Assembly: GCA_037179515.1 (NCBI GenBank)
Contig: JAXCGZ010003839.1
Span: 40,001-104,000 of the forward strand
DNA length: 64,000 nucleotides
Source: Halocaridina rubra
Lineage: Eukaryota; Arthropoda; Malacostraca; Decapoda; Atyidae
Direction of reading: 5' to 3'
Shown here: one piece after another, positions 52,330 to 63,720 of the stretch
Position numbering within the stretch: the first letter of the stretch is position 1
How the letters are laid out: the number at the start of each line of letters is the position of its first letter
Translations under genes and position numbers: made by a program
Notes under the pieces: model-generated
Told to the model about the DNA's origin: nothing
The model's database searches: none
Seen by the model: the letters and a program-made list of their open reading frames with translations, nothing else

Positions 52330-55075
52330 TAATCCTCACATTATATTTATAACTGAGATCAAATTGTCCAAAGAAGTAATTAATTCAGAAGTCTTCTTGT
52401 GTATCAGTTATGAAGTGTATGCATTGGACAGAACCCCTTCAGATGGTGGAGGAGGTGTCTGTATCTTGGTGAGGAAAGATCTCAGTTCTGTAGCGTTAAG
52501 TAACCAATATTTAATTAATGTCTGTGAATGCATAGACTGTACTGTTATGATTGGAAACAAGTCCGTTTTGGCTTGTTGTATGTATAGACCTCCTTCCTAT
52601 GATAGAGACAAGAATGCCATATTTTTTATCAACTAAAACGTCTATATGAATACAATTGTGACCAATTATTACTTTTGTGGTGAGGTCAATTTTTGTGATA
52701 TTGATTGGGAAACCCTTAATATAACTACTGGCTCAACACATGATACTCAAACCTTCTACAACTGTATACAAGACTGTTTCTCAGAGCAACATGTTCGAAT
52801 GCCCACAAGAAAACGAGGAAGGCACAACCCATCAACTCTTGAGATGATATTTACAAAATCGGAACATGAAATAGATGAAACTGAATACCTCTCCTCTCTT
52901 GGTGCTAGTGATCATGTCCTACTTTCCTTTTCATTTGCATTAGATGAAGCTTTTATCCCTGATACCTTGAACTTGGTCAGACTGAACTAATGGAAAGGTG
53001 ACTTTGTGGGGCTCGATAACTTCTTTGCCGATACCAACTTAGAAGGGAAATATGTTATTGCAAGTGCATCCATTTTCCAAGCTATATACCGGGAGGGCCT
53101 AAGCAATTCATACCAGTTTTAAATCAGTGTCCAACCAAACGTACCAAATATAAATGGATTACTCGAGAAGTAGTTTTAGTTATCAACAAGAAAAAGAATG
53201 CCTAGAACAGGTATCAGAAAAGGAAGACTACACTACGTTATGAAGTCTACTGCCAAGCCAGAAATGCTGCCACAAAATGTATACATGAGGCCAAAAAGGC
53301 ATTTGAAACGTGCATAGCCAAGGAAGTTTAATCCAATCCACAGGACCTTTACGGGTACATGCGCAGTAAAACTGCCTTAAAAGAAGAAATCACCACCCTT
53401 AAAAACGATGATGGAACATACACAAATGGGGATAGAGAGACTTGTTCTCTCCTCAATAGGAATTTCAGGGTGTTTGTACTAGAGAACCTATAAGTAATTT
53501 ACCTCAGCCTGACTACATATTTAATGGAATTAGGCTAGAGAATATAGAATTTAATATTCATGAAATTAAAAGACTATTAGATGGTCTCGAGTAAAATTCT
53601 GCTGCGGGGCTTTGTGGTACTGCATCCAAAGTGCTTAAGAAATGCTCAAATTTGCTTGCCAGACAAACATATATTATTTTAAGAAAATCAATGGATTGCT
53701 CTATGTTCCCAACAAACTGGAAACATGCCAATATAATTTCAATCTTTAAGAAAGGGGGCAAAAGATCTTCCGCTGAACTACCAACCTATCAGCCTGACGT
53801 GCATCTTGTGCAAAAGAAAATAATTAGGAAGAGGATGATTGAGCATATAGAAAGAAATAATATTTTCACAATGCATCAGCATGTCTTTCGTGCCAAGAGA
53901 TCTTGTCTCACAGCCCTATTAGAATACTTTGAAGCAATTTCAAGACTTTTAGATGAAGGAATCCCAGCTGACGCTGTCTACCTGGACTGTCAAAAGGCTT
54001 TAGATTCTGTCCCGATTCAATGACTCCTTCAAAAGATAGAGGCAGTTGGCATTCGGGGCAGGCTCAAGCATGGATCAAAGAATTTCTCACAGGACATGAA
54101 CAGCAAGTTGTGTTGAGAGGTGCCACCTCCAACTGGGTAGACGTCCTAAGTGGGGTCCCACAGGGTAGTGCACTTGGCCTGGTACTTTTCCTTACTTATA
54201 TAAATGACATTGTTCTTTACACGACTCTTCCATCAAACTTTTAGCTGACGATGCCAAACTCTTTCGGGCCATGCGAAGCCCGACCAATACAATAGCTCTA
54301 CAAAATTATTTAAAGAAGTTAGAAGACTGGAGTAAGAAATGGCTCCTGAAGTTCAATGAACCCAAATGCAATACTATACATTTTGGGCACACAATTCCCT
54401 CGAACGTGTATACCTTAAATGACAAATTTAAATAATTCCAATGAAGAGAAAGATCTTAGTGTATATGTATCAGACACCTTCAAGTTTGCTAGCCATATCT
54501 CAAAGATTGCAGTTAAAGCTAACTAACTTGTGGAGCACATAAGGCGCTCATTTACATATATGGACAAAGACATGCTTAGGTGTATTTATAATTCCTTAAT
54601 TCGTCCCCACTTGGAGTACGCTGTTCATAGTTAGTCCCCTTACCTAAAAAAAAAAACAATAACATCCTCGAACAAGTTCAAAGAAGAGCTACTACTATAG
54701 TGCCAGAACTAAAAGAGCTACCTATTGAGGAAAGACTCAAGACCCTGGATCTCACAACACTTGAAGATCAAAGAATTAGAGGTGACTTTAATTGAAGTAT
54801 TCAAGATGATTTGTGGACATACTGACATTTACTCTTCTCAGTTCTTCACGATCATCCAGGAAGGTCCAAGCACTACTAAAAGAGGACACCAATTCAAATT
54901 AGTTGTTCCAGATGTCTGGACAAACAAAAGGAATATCTTCTTCAGTGTCTGTATCATCAAACATTGGAACAATCTACCAGCAGATGTTGTAAATAGTAAA
55001 ATTGAAAATGCCTTTAATTCAAACTATGACAAGTTTATCAGACAAAATTTGAGCTGGAGTGCGCATGAGTTTTAA
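52330..55075 (+). pseudogene. LINE endonuclease and reverse transcriptase, heavily decayed
   Basis: Endonuclease pieces: 'TEIKLSKEV', 'GGGVCILVRKDL', 'CCMYRPPSYDRD', then 52646-52990 with 'NFCDIDWE' and 'LGASDHVLLSFSF' (SDH motif kept). After a broken linker, RT pieces: 'FPTNWKHANIISIFKKGGKR', 'AKRSCLTALLEYFEAISRLL', 'AVYLDCQKALDSVP', 'LSGVPQGSALGLVLFLTYIN' and, in another frame near 54245, 'LLADDAKLFRA' (catalytic pair kept). C-terminal pieces: 'RRATTIVPELKELPIEERL' and 54725-55075 with 'HWNNLPADVVNSKIENAFNS'. At least ten stops or shifts. Confidence 0.8.
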
Positions 55076-55121
55076 CTTCCTATTTCCGTGTATCTCTATT
55101 CGGTAAGTCTTAATTCCCCAG

Positions 55122-56150
55122 CTAGACGTCAAGAGGTGTGGAGGTGTATTAGAGAAAAGGGAGTCCCCGACAAATATGTAAGAATCATTCAAGATATGTA
55201 TTAGACGGCAGAGGCATATGTTAAGAGCAGTGTGGGCTTGAAAAGTCTTTCAGTAAATATTGGTCTGCATCAAGGGTCTGCTTTGAGCCAATATCTATTT
55301 GATCTGGTCATGGATGTAGTAACCCAGGGTATTAGAGATCAGTCATCATGGTGTATGCTTTTTACAGATGACATCGTTCTGTGTAGCAACAGACGAGAGG
55401 CAGTGGGGGAGAAGCCTGAGGAGTGGAGAAGAGAGATGGAGGTCAGAGGACTGAGAATCAGCAGGAAAAAGATAGAGTACCTGAGGTTGAGAGATGATGA
55501 GAATGGGGAGGTCAATTTGCAGGGGGAGGTGTTGAAAAGAGTTGAAAAGTTCAAGTATTTGGGATCAACAGTAGCAGAGGATGGTGACCTAGAGTCAGAA
55601 ATATTCCACAGAATACAAGCAGGATGGAAGAACTGGAAGAAAGTGTCTGGGGTGCTGTGCCACAGGAGAATAGGGATTAAGCTAAGGGGTAAAGTGCATA
55701 AGACAGTTGTGAGGCCTGCGATGATGTATGGAGCAGAGGCATGGGCAATAAAGAAGACACAAGAGAAAAAGCTCGAAGTGGCAGAGATGAGGATGTTGAA
55801 ATGGATGTGTGGGGTGACAAGAAGTGATAAGATCAGAAGCGAGGAAATTAGAGGTACCTCAAAAGTTAGAGAAATATCGGATAAGATACAAGAAAGTAGA
55901 CTAAGGTGGTATGGTCATGTCGTTAGGGGGCATGAACAGTATGTTGGGAAGAGGGTGATGGAAATGGATATGCAGGATAGGAGAGAGAGGGGGAGACCAA
56001 AGCGTAGGTGGATGGATTGCATCAATGACGACCTGAGATCTAAAGGTTTGTTGAGTGATGAGGTATGGGACAAGAACATATGGAGAACACTGGCCAGGAA
56101 CATCGACCCCACATAAAAGTGGGAAAAGATGTAGTCGAAGAAGAAGAACC
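55122..56150 (+). pseudogene. RTE LINE, 5'-truncated RT
   Basis: Starts within the palm ('RQEVWRCIREKGVPDKYVRI' region). The frame 55232-56116 is intact: 'GLHQGSALSQYLFDLVMDVV', 'WCMLFTDDIVLCSN' (the usual FADD is FTDD), 'VEKFKYLGSTVAEDGDLESE', 'YGAEAWAIKKTQEKKLEVAE', 'RLRWYGHVVRGHEQYVGKRV' and 'GRPKRRWMDCINDDLRSKGL', ending 'LARNIDPT'. The 3' tail is 'cccacataaaagtgggaaa' and a GAA repeat. It abuts the decayed LINE that ends at 55078. Sister copies: 30764-31333 and 59403-60470. Confidence 0.9.
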
Positions 56151-56169
56151 TATAGCTGGGGATTAAGAG

Positions 56170-56520
56170 TGACGCATAAAACGGTAAACAGCAACAACTG
56201 CTGTAGTAGATTTAGAACTGATCAAGGGTTAAAATTTATTGGGTTATTGTTTTTTAAATTTATTATATCCATTTTCATTTATAATGTGAAAATGCCAAAA
56301 TTTTTACATCCGATCAAATTAGGTTAAGGGGGTATTAGTGATGTTGTATGCCACCAAAAATCCCCATCCAATATAGGGTCAATGCAGACAGGCTAGGTTA
56401 ATGGGTAATAGACATTTAGTTTGAGGGGGCATTTTCTATATAAAGAATGATGTGTATGAAGCAGGAAGGGTTACTTCACATTAGGTTAAGTTCGATTGGG
56501 AAAATGTGTTACAAGGAGTT
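56170..56520. other. No gene recognised
   Basis: Unassigned AT-rich sequence with scattered 'aggttaa' motifs. Confidence 0.35.
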
Positions 56521-56522
56521 AA

Positions 56523-56986
56523 GGTAAAGGTCCAGTATAACTGCAGCGCCTTAATTTTGGTCTATTTTCTTCCAAACCTCCACAAAACCCTTTGTATACA
56601 TATAATACATTAGTAAAAAGTGGCGGACAAATGGTAGGTTAGGTAAAGCATGGTAATAACACAATCAATCTAGGGAAAATTTTACGCCATGTCGGAACAA
56701 AATATCTAACTCACGTAACACTGTAAGGCATTTAACGAAATCTACACTGACCCCCTAAGCCCGTGGTTTACAGGACCTTCATGAGCCAGAATTAAGGCAT
56801 TCATTGAAATTTATACTGACCATCTAAGTCTGTGCTTTACCTACCCTAACCTTACCTTACCTAAACCTAACCTAACATTTATCCACCACTTTATACTGAA
56901 GTATTACATGTTTACAAAGGGTTTTATGAAGGTTTGGAAGAAAATAGACCAAAATTAAGGGGCCGGAGTTATATTGGACCTTTACC
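56523..56986. mobile_element. MITE with ~125-bp terminal inverted repeats
   Basis: Left arm 'ggtaaaggtccagtataact' ... 'ccttaattttggtctatttt' ... 'ttccaaacctccacaaaacc' is matched on the complement from 56986 ('ggtaaaggtccaatataact' and so on). Identity looks above 80% for about 125 bases, ending in 'aggttaggtaaagc'. The interior carries a direct repeat of about 45 bases with offset 69 ('aaggcatttaacgaaatcta' at 56725, 'aaggcattcattgaaattta' at 56794). No coding. I see no clear target duplication, so the superfamily is open. Confidence 0.82.
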
Positions 56987-56999
56987 AGAGAGAACCCAA

Positions 57000-57340
57000 A
57001 TTATTAACTCTCATAACTACTAACTAACAAGTATGATATATACATATAGTCAAATATGTATACGTTGCTGCATTACATGGACTATTTTCATTAAGAGTTA
57101 CCTGGCTCGATCTCACATTGGACCAAATACCGATATTATTCATATTTTTCGTTAGCCTATGCGAGTTTTGACTTCATTTCTGTTGGAAAAGTACAAGCCT
57201 TTTGTTACCAATGGTGAAGTTAATATCAGCTAGTAGTCGTTTTATCTTTGAATTGTCTAGCTAGACTCCATATGTCCATGTGAGGCTAATTACGAATATC
57301 TATAATTTTCGGGATTCTAGGCAAGTTCTATCAATACAAA
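57000..57340. other. No gene recognised
   Basis: 'ctcgatctcacattggacca' with 'aataccgatattattcataa'-like text (57108-57150) is echoed at 57530-57570 ('ctaaacctcatattgggcta', 'attattgatattattcataa'), an old direct repeat about 425 bases apart. Confidence 0.4.
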
Positions 57341-57344
57341 AGTC

Positions 57345-57480
57345 ATAATCCCATTATAAAGGAAGTGGCTGGGTCCAATATGCAAAGGAGGGGAATTCCC
57401 AGTTCACTTGCTCCGCCATTTAGTTGACTAGTGACTCGCAGGGGAACACGGAGACATCTTGCTTCCCCCTCCCGCAAGGT
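57345..57480 (+). repeat. Second short interspersed repeat family
   Basis: 'tcccattataaaggaagtgg', 'ctgggtcc', 'attcccagttcacttgctcc', 'catttagttgactag' and 'cttccccctcccgcaagg'. Confidence 0.65.
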
Positions 57481-57769
57481 ACCAGTTGCATTACAGCCAT
57501 TGGAAGCACGTCGTTTTAACTTCTCTTGCTAAACCTCATATTGGGCTAATTATTGATATTATTCATAATTTTCATATAAATGTTCTGTATTTAACTGTAA
57601 AGATTCTCAAATGAATAACACTGGCTTGAGATAGATATTTCTGTATGGTAAACTCAATTTTCCTAACTTAAACGAATACTATAATAATGTTAATGACATT
57701 TTTCCTAACTTAACCAAACCTAATACTACAGTCATATTAATGAGATTTTCCTAACTGGTGAAATTATCA

Positions 57770-58220
57770 GAGCAACTGGAGAAGACACACCGAATGATAA
57801 GCTTTGGTGCATTTTCTCCAGTTGATTGCTTTTCAGATGTCTCTTCTCCAGTTGGCAATTTCTGAATTTCATGATCAAACAAGAAGTTTGTTTCATTTTC
57901 CTCTATCTAGTATAGGTACTTTATGTCTAAACAGGAAGTTTGATCAATTTCTCTCTATATCTGGTTATTGGGGCTTCATTATGTCTTAACAGGTAGTTTG
58001 ATGAGTATTTTTTGTTTCTTTTTTGCTACATTCTGCTAAATGTTATTGTATTTTCCTGCATGCTGCAAACTTAATCTAACCTAATTTAACCTTACCTAAC
58101 CTAACTTAAGGTGCTCTATCTCCAGTTGCTTAATTATGAGGTGCGTTACCGCCAGTCGGCCAATTATGAGGAGTGTTTTCTCTAGTTGACAGCACTAAGG
58201 TGCGTCTTCTCCAGTTGCTC
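57770..58220. mobile_element. MITE with inverted ends and ~30-bp subterminal repeats
   Basis: Left 'gagcaactggagaagacaca', right complement 'gagcaactggagaagacgca'. Inside the right end, 'tctccagttg...aattatgaggtgcg' variants start at 58121, 58150, 58181 and 58210 (period about 30). Further 'tctccagttg' boxes lie at about 57816 and 57845. Flanks on both sides contain 'gagatttt..cctaac.ggtg' and 'aaattatc', so the element may have landed in, or caused, a flank duplication. Confidence 0.72.
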
Positions 58221-58356
58221 CAAATCAATCCTATTTTAATAATTTGATGAGATTTTTTTTTCCTAACAGGTGAAATTATCTAACCTCTAACCTACCTGAT
58301 ATCACAAATTTCATAAGATTTTTTCCTAAATTGAGGGGTGTAAATAAGCATTCACC

Positions 58357-58357
<1 letters not shown>

Positions 58358-58410
<53 letters not shown>

Positions 58411-58411
58411 T
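58358..58411. repeat. (AAT)n microsatellite
   Basis: About 18 AAT units. Confidence 0.95.
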
Positions 58412-58649
58412 TACTTTTACACCCGCAGTAATGAAAACCCCCATGAACTTACTATATTGGATTAGGTTAGCTTTAGTTAGGTTAACTCGTCTCCATTTAG
58501 GAAACGTACTGTTAATTGATTTAAATTTTTAAAGTTGCTTGAAATATTTTTCATATGTTTAGTACTTGCATTTCATTTACTGCGAGTGTGAAAATAAACA
58601 CTTTCTTACATGCAGTATATTGTTTTTAATTTCGTCATAATTAAACTCC

Positions 58650-58732
58650 CCATTCGAACAGGGGTAGACTGGGGGAGCTGAGGACTTGAGGCATGATTGC
58701 TCTCCCTGACGCCCAATGAGGGACTTGAACAT
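58650..58732 (-). repeat. SINE fragment (main family), minus
   Basis: 'attcgaacaggggtagactg', 'gagctgaggacttgaggc' and 'gcccaatgagggacttgaac'. Confidence 0.6.
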
Positions 58733-58734
58733 AA

Positions 58735-59400
58735 TAATAATAACAATTGAAGACATATGATTAATCCTTAACAAATACGGAAATTATACGATGCCTCAAG
58801 TACAAACTGACGATGCCCATGGAGAACCCATCTTACCCTTAAAGCCGTAGACGTGACCTGTAGTTCTTAAGTCCTTCAGAGTGGTCCAGGGGTAGGGCAC
58901 ATACGAGGGCTAAATAAATGTACAGCATATCGTTGAATATGTGAAGTGTAGCCACGAAAGTATCACAAAGAAAATATACTCTAAAAACTCATGTAAGCAT
59001 GTCAACACCAGACAGGTAGGTGAACAGTGAACTGTTAGCAGCTTAGCCTTGAGGAATGTTGTTCACGTGATACCGATGGCTAGTTGGCAGGTACTTTAAT
59101 AAGTATAGTCCATAACTTTTTTTTTTCTCACGTATGGAAATTTGCAAGAAATATATAAATGATATAGCTAAAAATATTTTTTGTTTTAATAAACAGCTCT
59201 ATATTCCTATTCATCTTAATATAGTCTAATAATACTGATGACGGAAAGTGGCGGGTTTGAGTGGTTAAAGGGTAGGGTTGCTGTAAATTACATGTATTAC
59301 ATGGAAATTTAAATATATATTATGAGATTATGGAAAGTAACTTTATCAATAATATATAGTAACAAACCATGTTGGGTGGAAATCCCCCCAAATTGGTAAA
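58735..59400. other. No gene recognised
   Basis: Unassigned; no long frame and no known repeat. Confidence 0.4.
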
Positions 59401-59402
59401 CA

Positions 59403-60470
59403 CTACTTACTCCGTCATGACTTCTTCGTCTACATCTTTTCCCACTTTTATGTGGGGTCGATGTTACTGGCCAGTGTTTTTCATATGTCCCTGTCCCATA
59501 CCTCATCACCCAACAAACCTTTAGATCTCCGGTCGTCATTGATGCAATCCATCCACTTACGCTATGGTCTCCCCCTCCCTTTCCTACCCTGTATATCCTC
59601 TCGTCCGTTGCTACACAGTACAATGTCATCTGCAAAAAGCATACACCATGGTGACTAATCTCTAATACCCTGGGTTACTACATCCATGACCAGATCAAAT
59701 AAATATGGGCTCAAAGCAGACCCTTGATGCAGACCAACATTTACTGAGAGACTTTTCGTCAAACCCACACTTCTCTTAACATTTGCCTCTGCCCTCTCAT
59801 ACATATCTTAAATTATTCTTACATATTTGTCGGAGACTCCCTTTTCTCTAATACACCTCCACACCTCTTGACGTGGTACTCGATAATATGCCTTTTCCAA
59901 GTCAATAAAGACCATATGCAGTCCTTTCTGTTTCTCCTGATGTTTTTCCATAATTTGTCTCAAGGCAAATATGGCATCCACTGTTTCTCTTCCGGGTATG
60001 AAGCCAAACTGTTCATCCCCAATTGTCGTTTCCTCTCCGAGTCTCCTCTCTGTGATCTTCTCCCATATCTTCATAGTATGGCTCAACAACTTTATACCTC
60101 TATAGTTTCCACACTCCTGAATGTCTCCCTTCCCTTTATAGATTGGGATGATTAGGCTTCCTCTCCACTCCTCTGGCATCTTTTCCTGACTAAAGATCTT
60201 TTGCATTAAGTCCCACAAGATATCTATGCCTTCCTCTCCAAGACTCTTCCATACCTCCACTGGCATCTTATCGGGTCCTGCTGCCTTTCCATTTTTCTTA
60301 CTGCCCGCTCTACCTCTCTTCTAGTCTCTGCTTTTGTAACTGCTTCATTTGGAAGTCCATCTTCAAATACTGCTCTATCATGACTGAGGAGCTGATAATA
60401 TACGAGTTGCATACGAGCGAAAAAGCATGTCTTCTCTTCTTCTTCAAAATTCAACACAAAGTTGGGTCAC
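59403..60470 (-). pseudogene. RTE LINE with internal deletion
   Basis: Minus strand from 60470. N-terminal RT: 'PNEAVTKAETRREVERAVRK', then (60266-59808 open) 'IPIYKGKGDIQECGNYRGIK', 'GFIPGRETVDAIFALRQIME', 'MVFIDLEKAYYRVPRQEVW'. A stop precedes 'VGLHQGSALSPYLFDLVMDV' and 'FADDIVLCSN'. Directly after 'SNGRE' (near 59600) the sequence jumps to the C-terminal 'GKGGGDHSVSGWIASM'-frame equivalent of the GRPKRRWMDCIND segment. Relative to 55122, about 575 bases of thumb are absent. It ends with the same hairpin-like 'cccac...gtgggaaa' and GAA-rich tail. Confidence 0.87.
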
Positions 60471-60529
60471 AGTCACATCATAAAATACTGGGATTAAAAC
60501 CCTACTTAAACACTGTTTTATGTATCACA

Positions 60530-60670
60530 GTTATTGCCTATTCAAATGGGGAGGAACACATATATGTTAGCGCCGGGTGTTTAAGTCCATATTCCCATCC
60601 TAAAGCCCAAAGATAGGACTGAACTCGGGTTAGTCAGGCTGGTCACTTCCTGACTCGCCGGACCTGTCTG
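60530..60670 (-). repeat. tRNA-derived SINE (main family), minus, diverged
   Basis: 'cctattcaaatggggaggaa', 'cccatcctaaagcccaaaga' and 'actgaactcgggttagtc'. Confidence 0.6.
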
Positions 60671-60674
60671 ATAA

Positions 60675-61507
<833 letters not shown>

Positions 61508-61521
61508 TATCTACATTACTA

Positions 61522-62110
61522 TATGTGAAAACAGGAATCATATTTTACCCAGACTGGGACTCAAACCTAGGACACATAATTACTGTGCCAAGGCCCTATC
61601 AACTACACTACACAAGGTTAAAGGGGAAACAAACCTTACAGCTTTATCTGCAATACTAGGAATGAAAGTATTCTATATGAATGCCACTCTGTTCATATTA
61701 CGGTTTCCCGCAACCTTATTCTTGGCTTCGTTTTTCGCATTTAATTCAAATCTCAATCTAATTAGGGATCAACAACAATCAAATAAGCATATTACCATAT
61801 GTGAAAACCTGAACCATAGCTTACCCTGACTGGGACTCGAACCTAGGACACAATTACTGTGCCAAGGTGCTACCAACTACACCACACAAGGTTAAAAGGG
61901 ACACAAACCTAACAGCTTTATCTGCTATACTGGGAATGAATGAATTCAATCTGAATGCCCTGTTCACATTACAGTTTCCCCCAACCTCACTCGTGGCTTC
62001 GTTTTTGCATTTAATTCAAATCTCAATCTAATTTGGGATCAACAATAATTAAATAAGTACATTACCATATGTGAAAGTATGATCCAAGTGACATTCAGCT
62101 AGAATGCATT
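61522..62110 (-). repeat. Second array of ~276-bp tRNA-like units
   Basis: Two minus-oriented units in tandem: 'gactgggactc' at 61552 and 61828, period 276. Each has the complement of 'ggtagcacc' and 'cctaggttcgagtccca', plus 'aggaatgaa', 'attctat.tgaatgcc', 'cctcactcgtggcttcgttt'. After 62080, 'gacattcagctagaatgcat' is the inverse of the unit's internal motif, so a truncated inverted unit follows, as in the foldback at 35939. Confidence 0.8.
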
Positions 62111-62184
62111 CAAAATTTCCTAACAAATTTTGAATTGACACCCAAACAATTCTCGAGGTACGAACCCACTTACGCACACATATG

Positions 62185-63652
62185 ATTACCTAATTGTGTT
62201 TACGGGAAAGTGCCCAAAGCTCGTATCTTCCCGTCTCCTCATCGGTTCCATTTTATACTTAGTGATACTTATCATACCTGTCCTTAAAACTATGGATTGA
62301 GATAGCATTAACTACCTCCTCGCTTAGCCAATTCCAATTATCAACTACTCTTACACTGAAAAAGTATTTCCTTACATCCTGCGAAGAAGTTTTCTTACGA
62401 AGCTCCAAACTATGACCTCTAGTTCTAGAGCCAGCCATATCAAAATATCGATCCCTATCCACTCTATCATAACCATGAAGGAATTTAAAGACTGTCACCA
62501 TATCCCCCCTCACTCTTCTAGCTTCGAGTGATGGTAAGTCTAATTCCCTCAGCCTCTCATCATAACTGAGATTGCGTATTTCTGGCACTAGTTTCGTGGC
62601 ATGTCTTTGAACTTTTTCAAGCTTAGCTATGTGCTTTTTCAAGTGCGGATTCCAAAAGGGGGCTGCATAATCGAGTTTTGGCCTCACATAGGTTACATAA
62701 ATATTTCTGAACATTTCCTTGTCCATGTGCCTGAAGGCTACCCTTACATTTGATAAGAATGCATATGCTGCCCTTACTATGCCATTTATATGTATTTCTG
62801 GAGACAAATCTGCCAGTATGTTTACTCCTAGATCTCTCTCATTTTCTGTCTCTTGAAGTTGTACTCCAGCCACCGAGTAGTCATGCTTGGGCCTTCTTGC
62901 ACTTGTACCCATTCTCATTACCTTACATTTTGAAGTATTGAATTTCATTAGCCACTTTTCTGACCACTCATGCAGATTATTTAGATCCTCCTGAAGTTCT
63001 CTACCATTGTTCTCGTTTTTTACTTTCTTCACAATCTTTGCATCATCTGCAAACATATTCATGAATGAATTTACAGACTCTGGTAGGTCATTTACATATA
63101 CAAGGAACAAAAGTGGCCCTAAAACTGAACCCTGTGGAACTCCACTACTAACTCTTCTCCATTCAGACACTGAGTGTCTTACTCTAACCCTCTGTTCCCT
63201 TCCTTCTAAGTAAGTTTTTATCCATTCCAAAACATTTCCACCTATTCTAGCCATTGATTGCAGCTTCCTAATAAGTCTCCCATGTGGAACAGTGTCAAAC
63301 GCTTTCTGGAAGTCTAGGAATATGCAATCTGCCCAGCCCTCTCTTTCCTGTAAGATTTGGCTTACCTCATCATAAAATTCTAATAGGTTTGTTACTGTTG
63401 ATCTACCTTCTCTGAAGCCATGTTGCCTCACTGACAAAAAGTTGAAGGATTCCAAGTGAAGAGAGATATGTTTCCTTAGTAGTTTCTCCATAACTTTGCA
63501 AACTATGCTGGTCAAGGAAACTGGTCTATAGTTCAGAGCCGTATCCCTCCTTCCCTTTTTGAAGATAGGTATCACATTTGCTTGTTTCCAGCATCTTGGA
63601 ATCTCCCCCGACTCCAGTGACTCCTTAAATATGATCCTTAGTGCCACTGATA
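62185..63652 (-). pseudogene. CR1-like LINE reverse transcriptase, 5'-truncated
   Basis: Open for 491 codons (63734 to 62259), though its first ~28 codons lie in a palindrome and its GTG start is arbitrary. RT motifs by residue: 'NYRPVSLTSIVCKVMEKLL' 68-86, 'HGFREGRSTVTNLLEF' 105-120, 'FLDFQKAFDTVPHG' 139-152 (catalytic Asp), 'SSGVPQGSVLGPLLFLVYVN' 196-215, 'FADD' 228-231 (catalytic pair), then thumb 'EWSEKWLMKFNTSKCKVMRM' and the C-terminal 'HGYDRVDRDRYFDMAGS' and 'VVDNWNWLSEEVVNAISIHS'. All RT catalytic residues are present; the upstream endonuclease and ORF1 are missing. 3' end shared with 7879. Confidence 0.92.
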
Positions 63653-63720
63653 TTGTGTTATCAGTGGCACTAAGTATCATATTTAAGGAGTCACTGGAGT
63701 CGGGGGAGATTCCAAGATGC
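63591..63720. repeat. 62-bp palindrome with 6-base spacer
   Basis: 63591-63652 is repeated as its reverse complement at 63659-63720, with one mismatch I can see ('gatcc'/'gtatc' region). Spacer 'ttgtgt'. The arms are LINE RT coding sequence. Confidence 0.93.

Larger units (their letters stand above)
50865..55078 (+). mobile_element. Decayed two-ORF CR1/jockey-like LINE
   Basis: ORF1 region (50865-51810), then endonuclease and reverse transcriptase (about 52330-55075), all on the plus strand in the usual order. Many stops and frameshifts but still near full length (about 4.2 kb). The RT is related to, but clearly distinct from, that at 62259. Confidence 0.82.
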
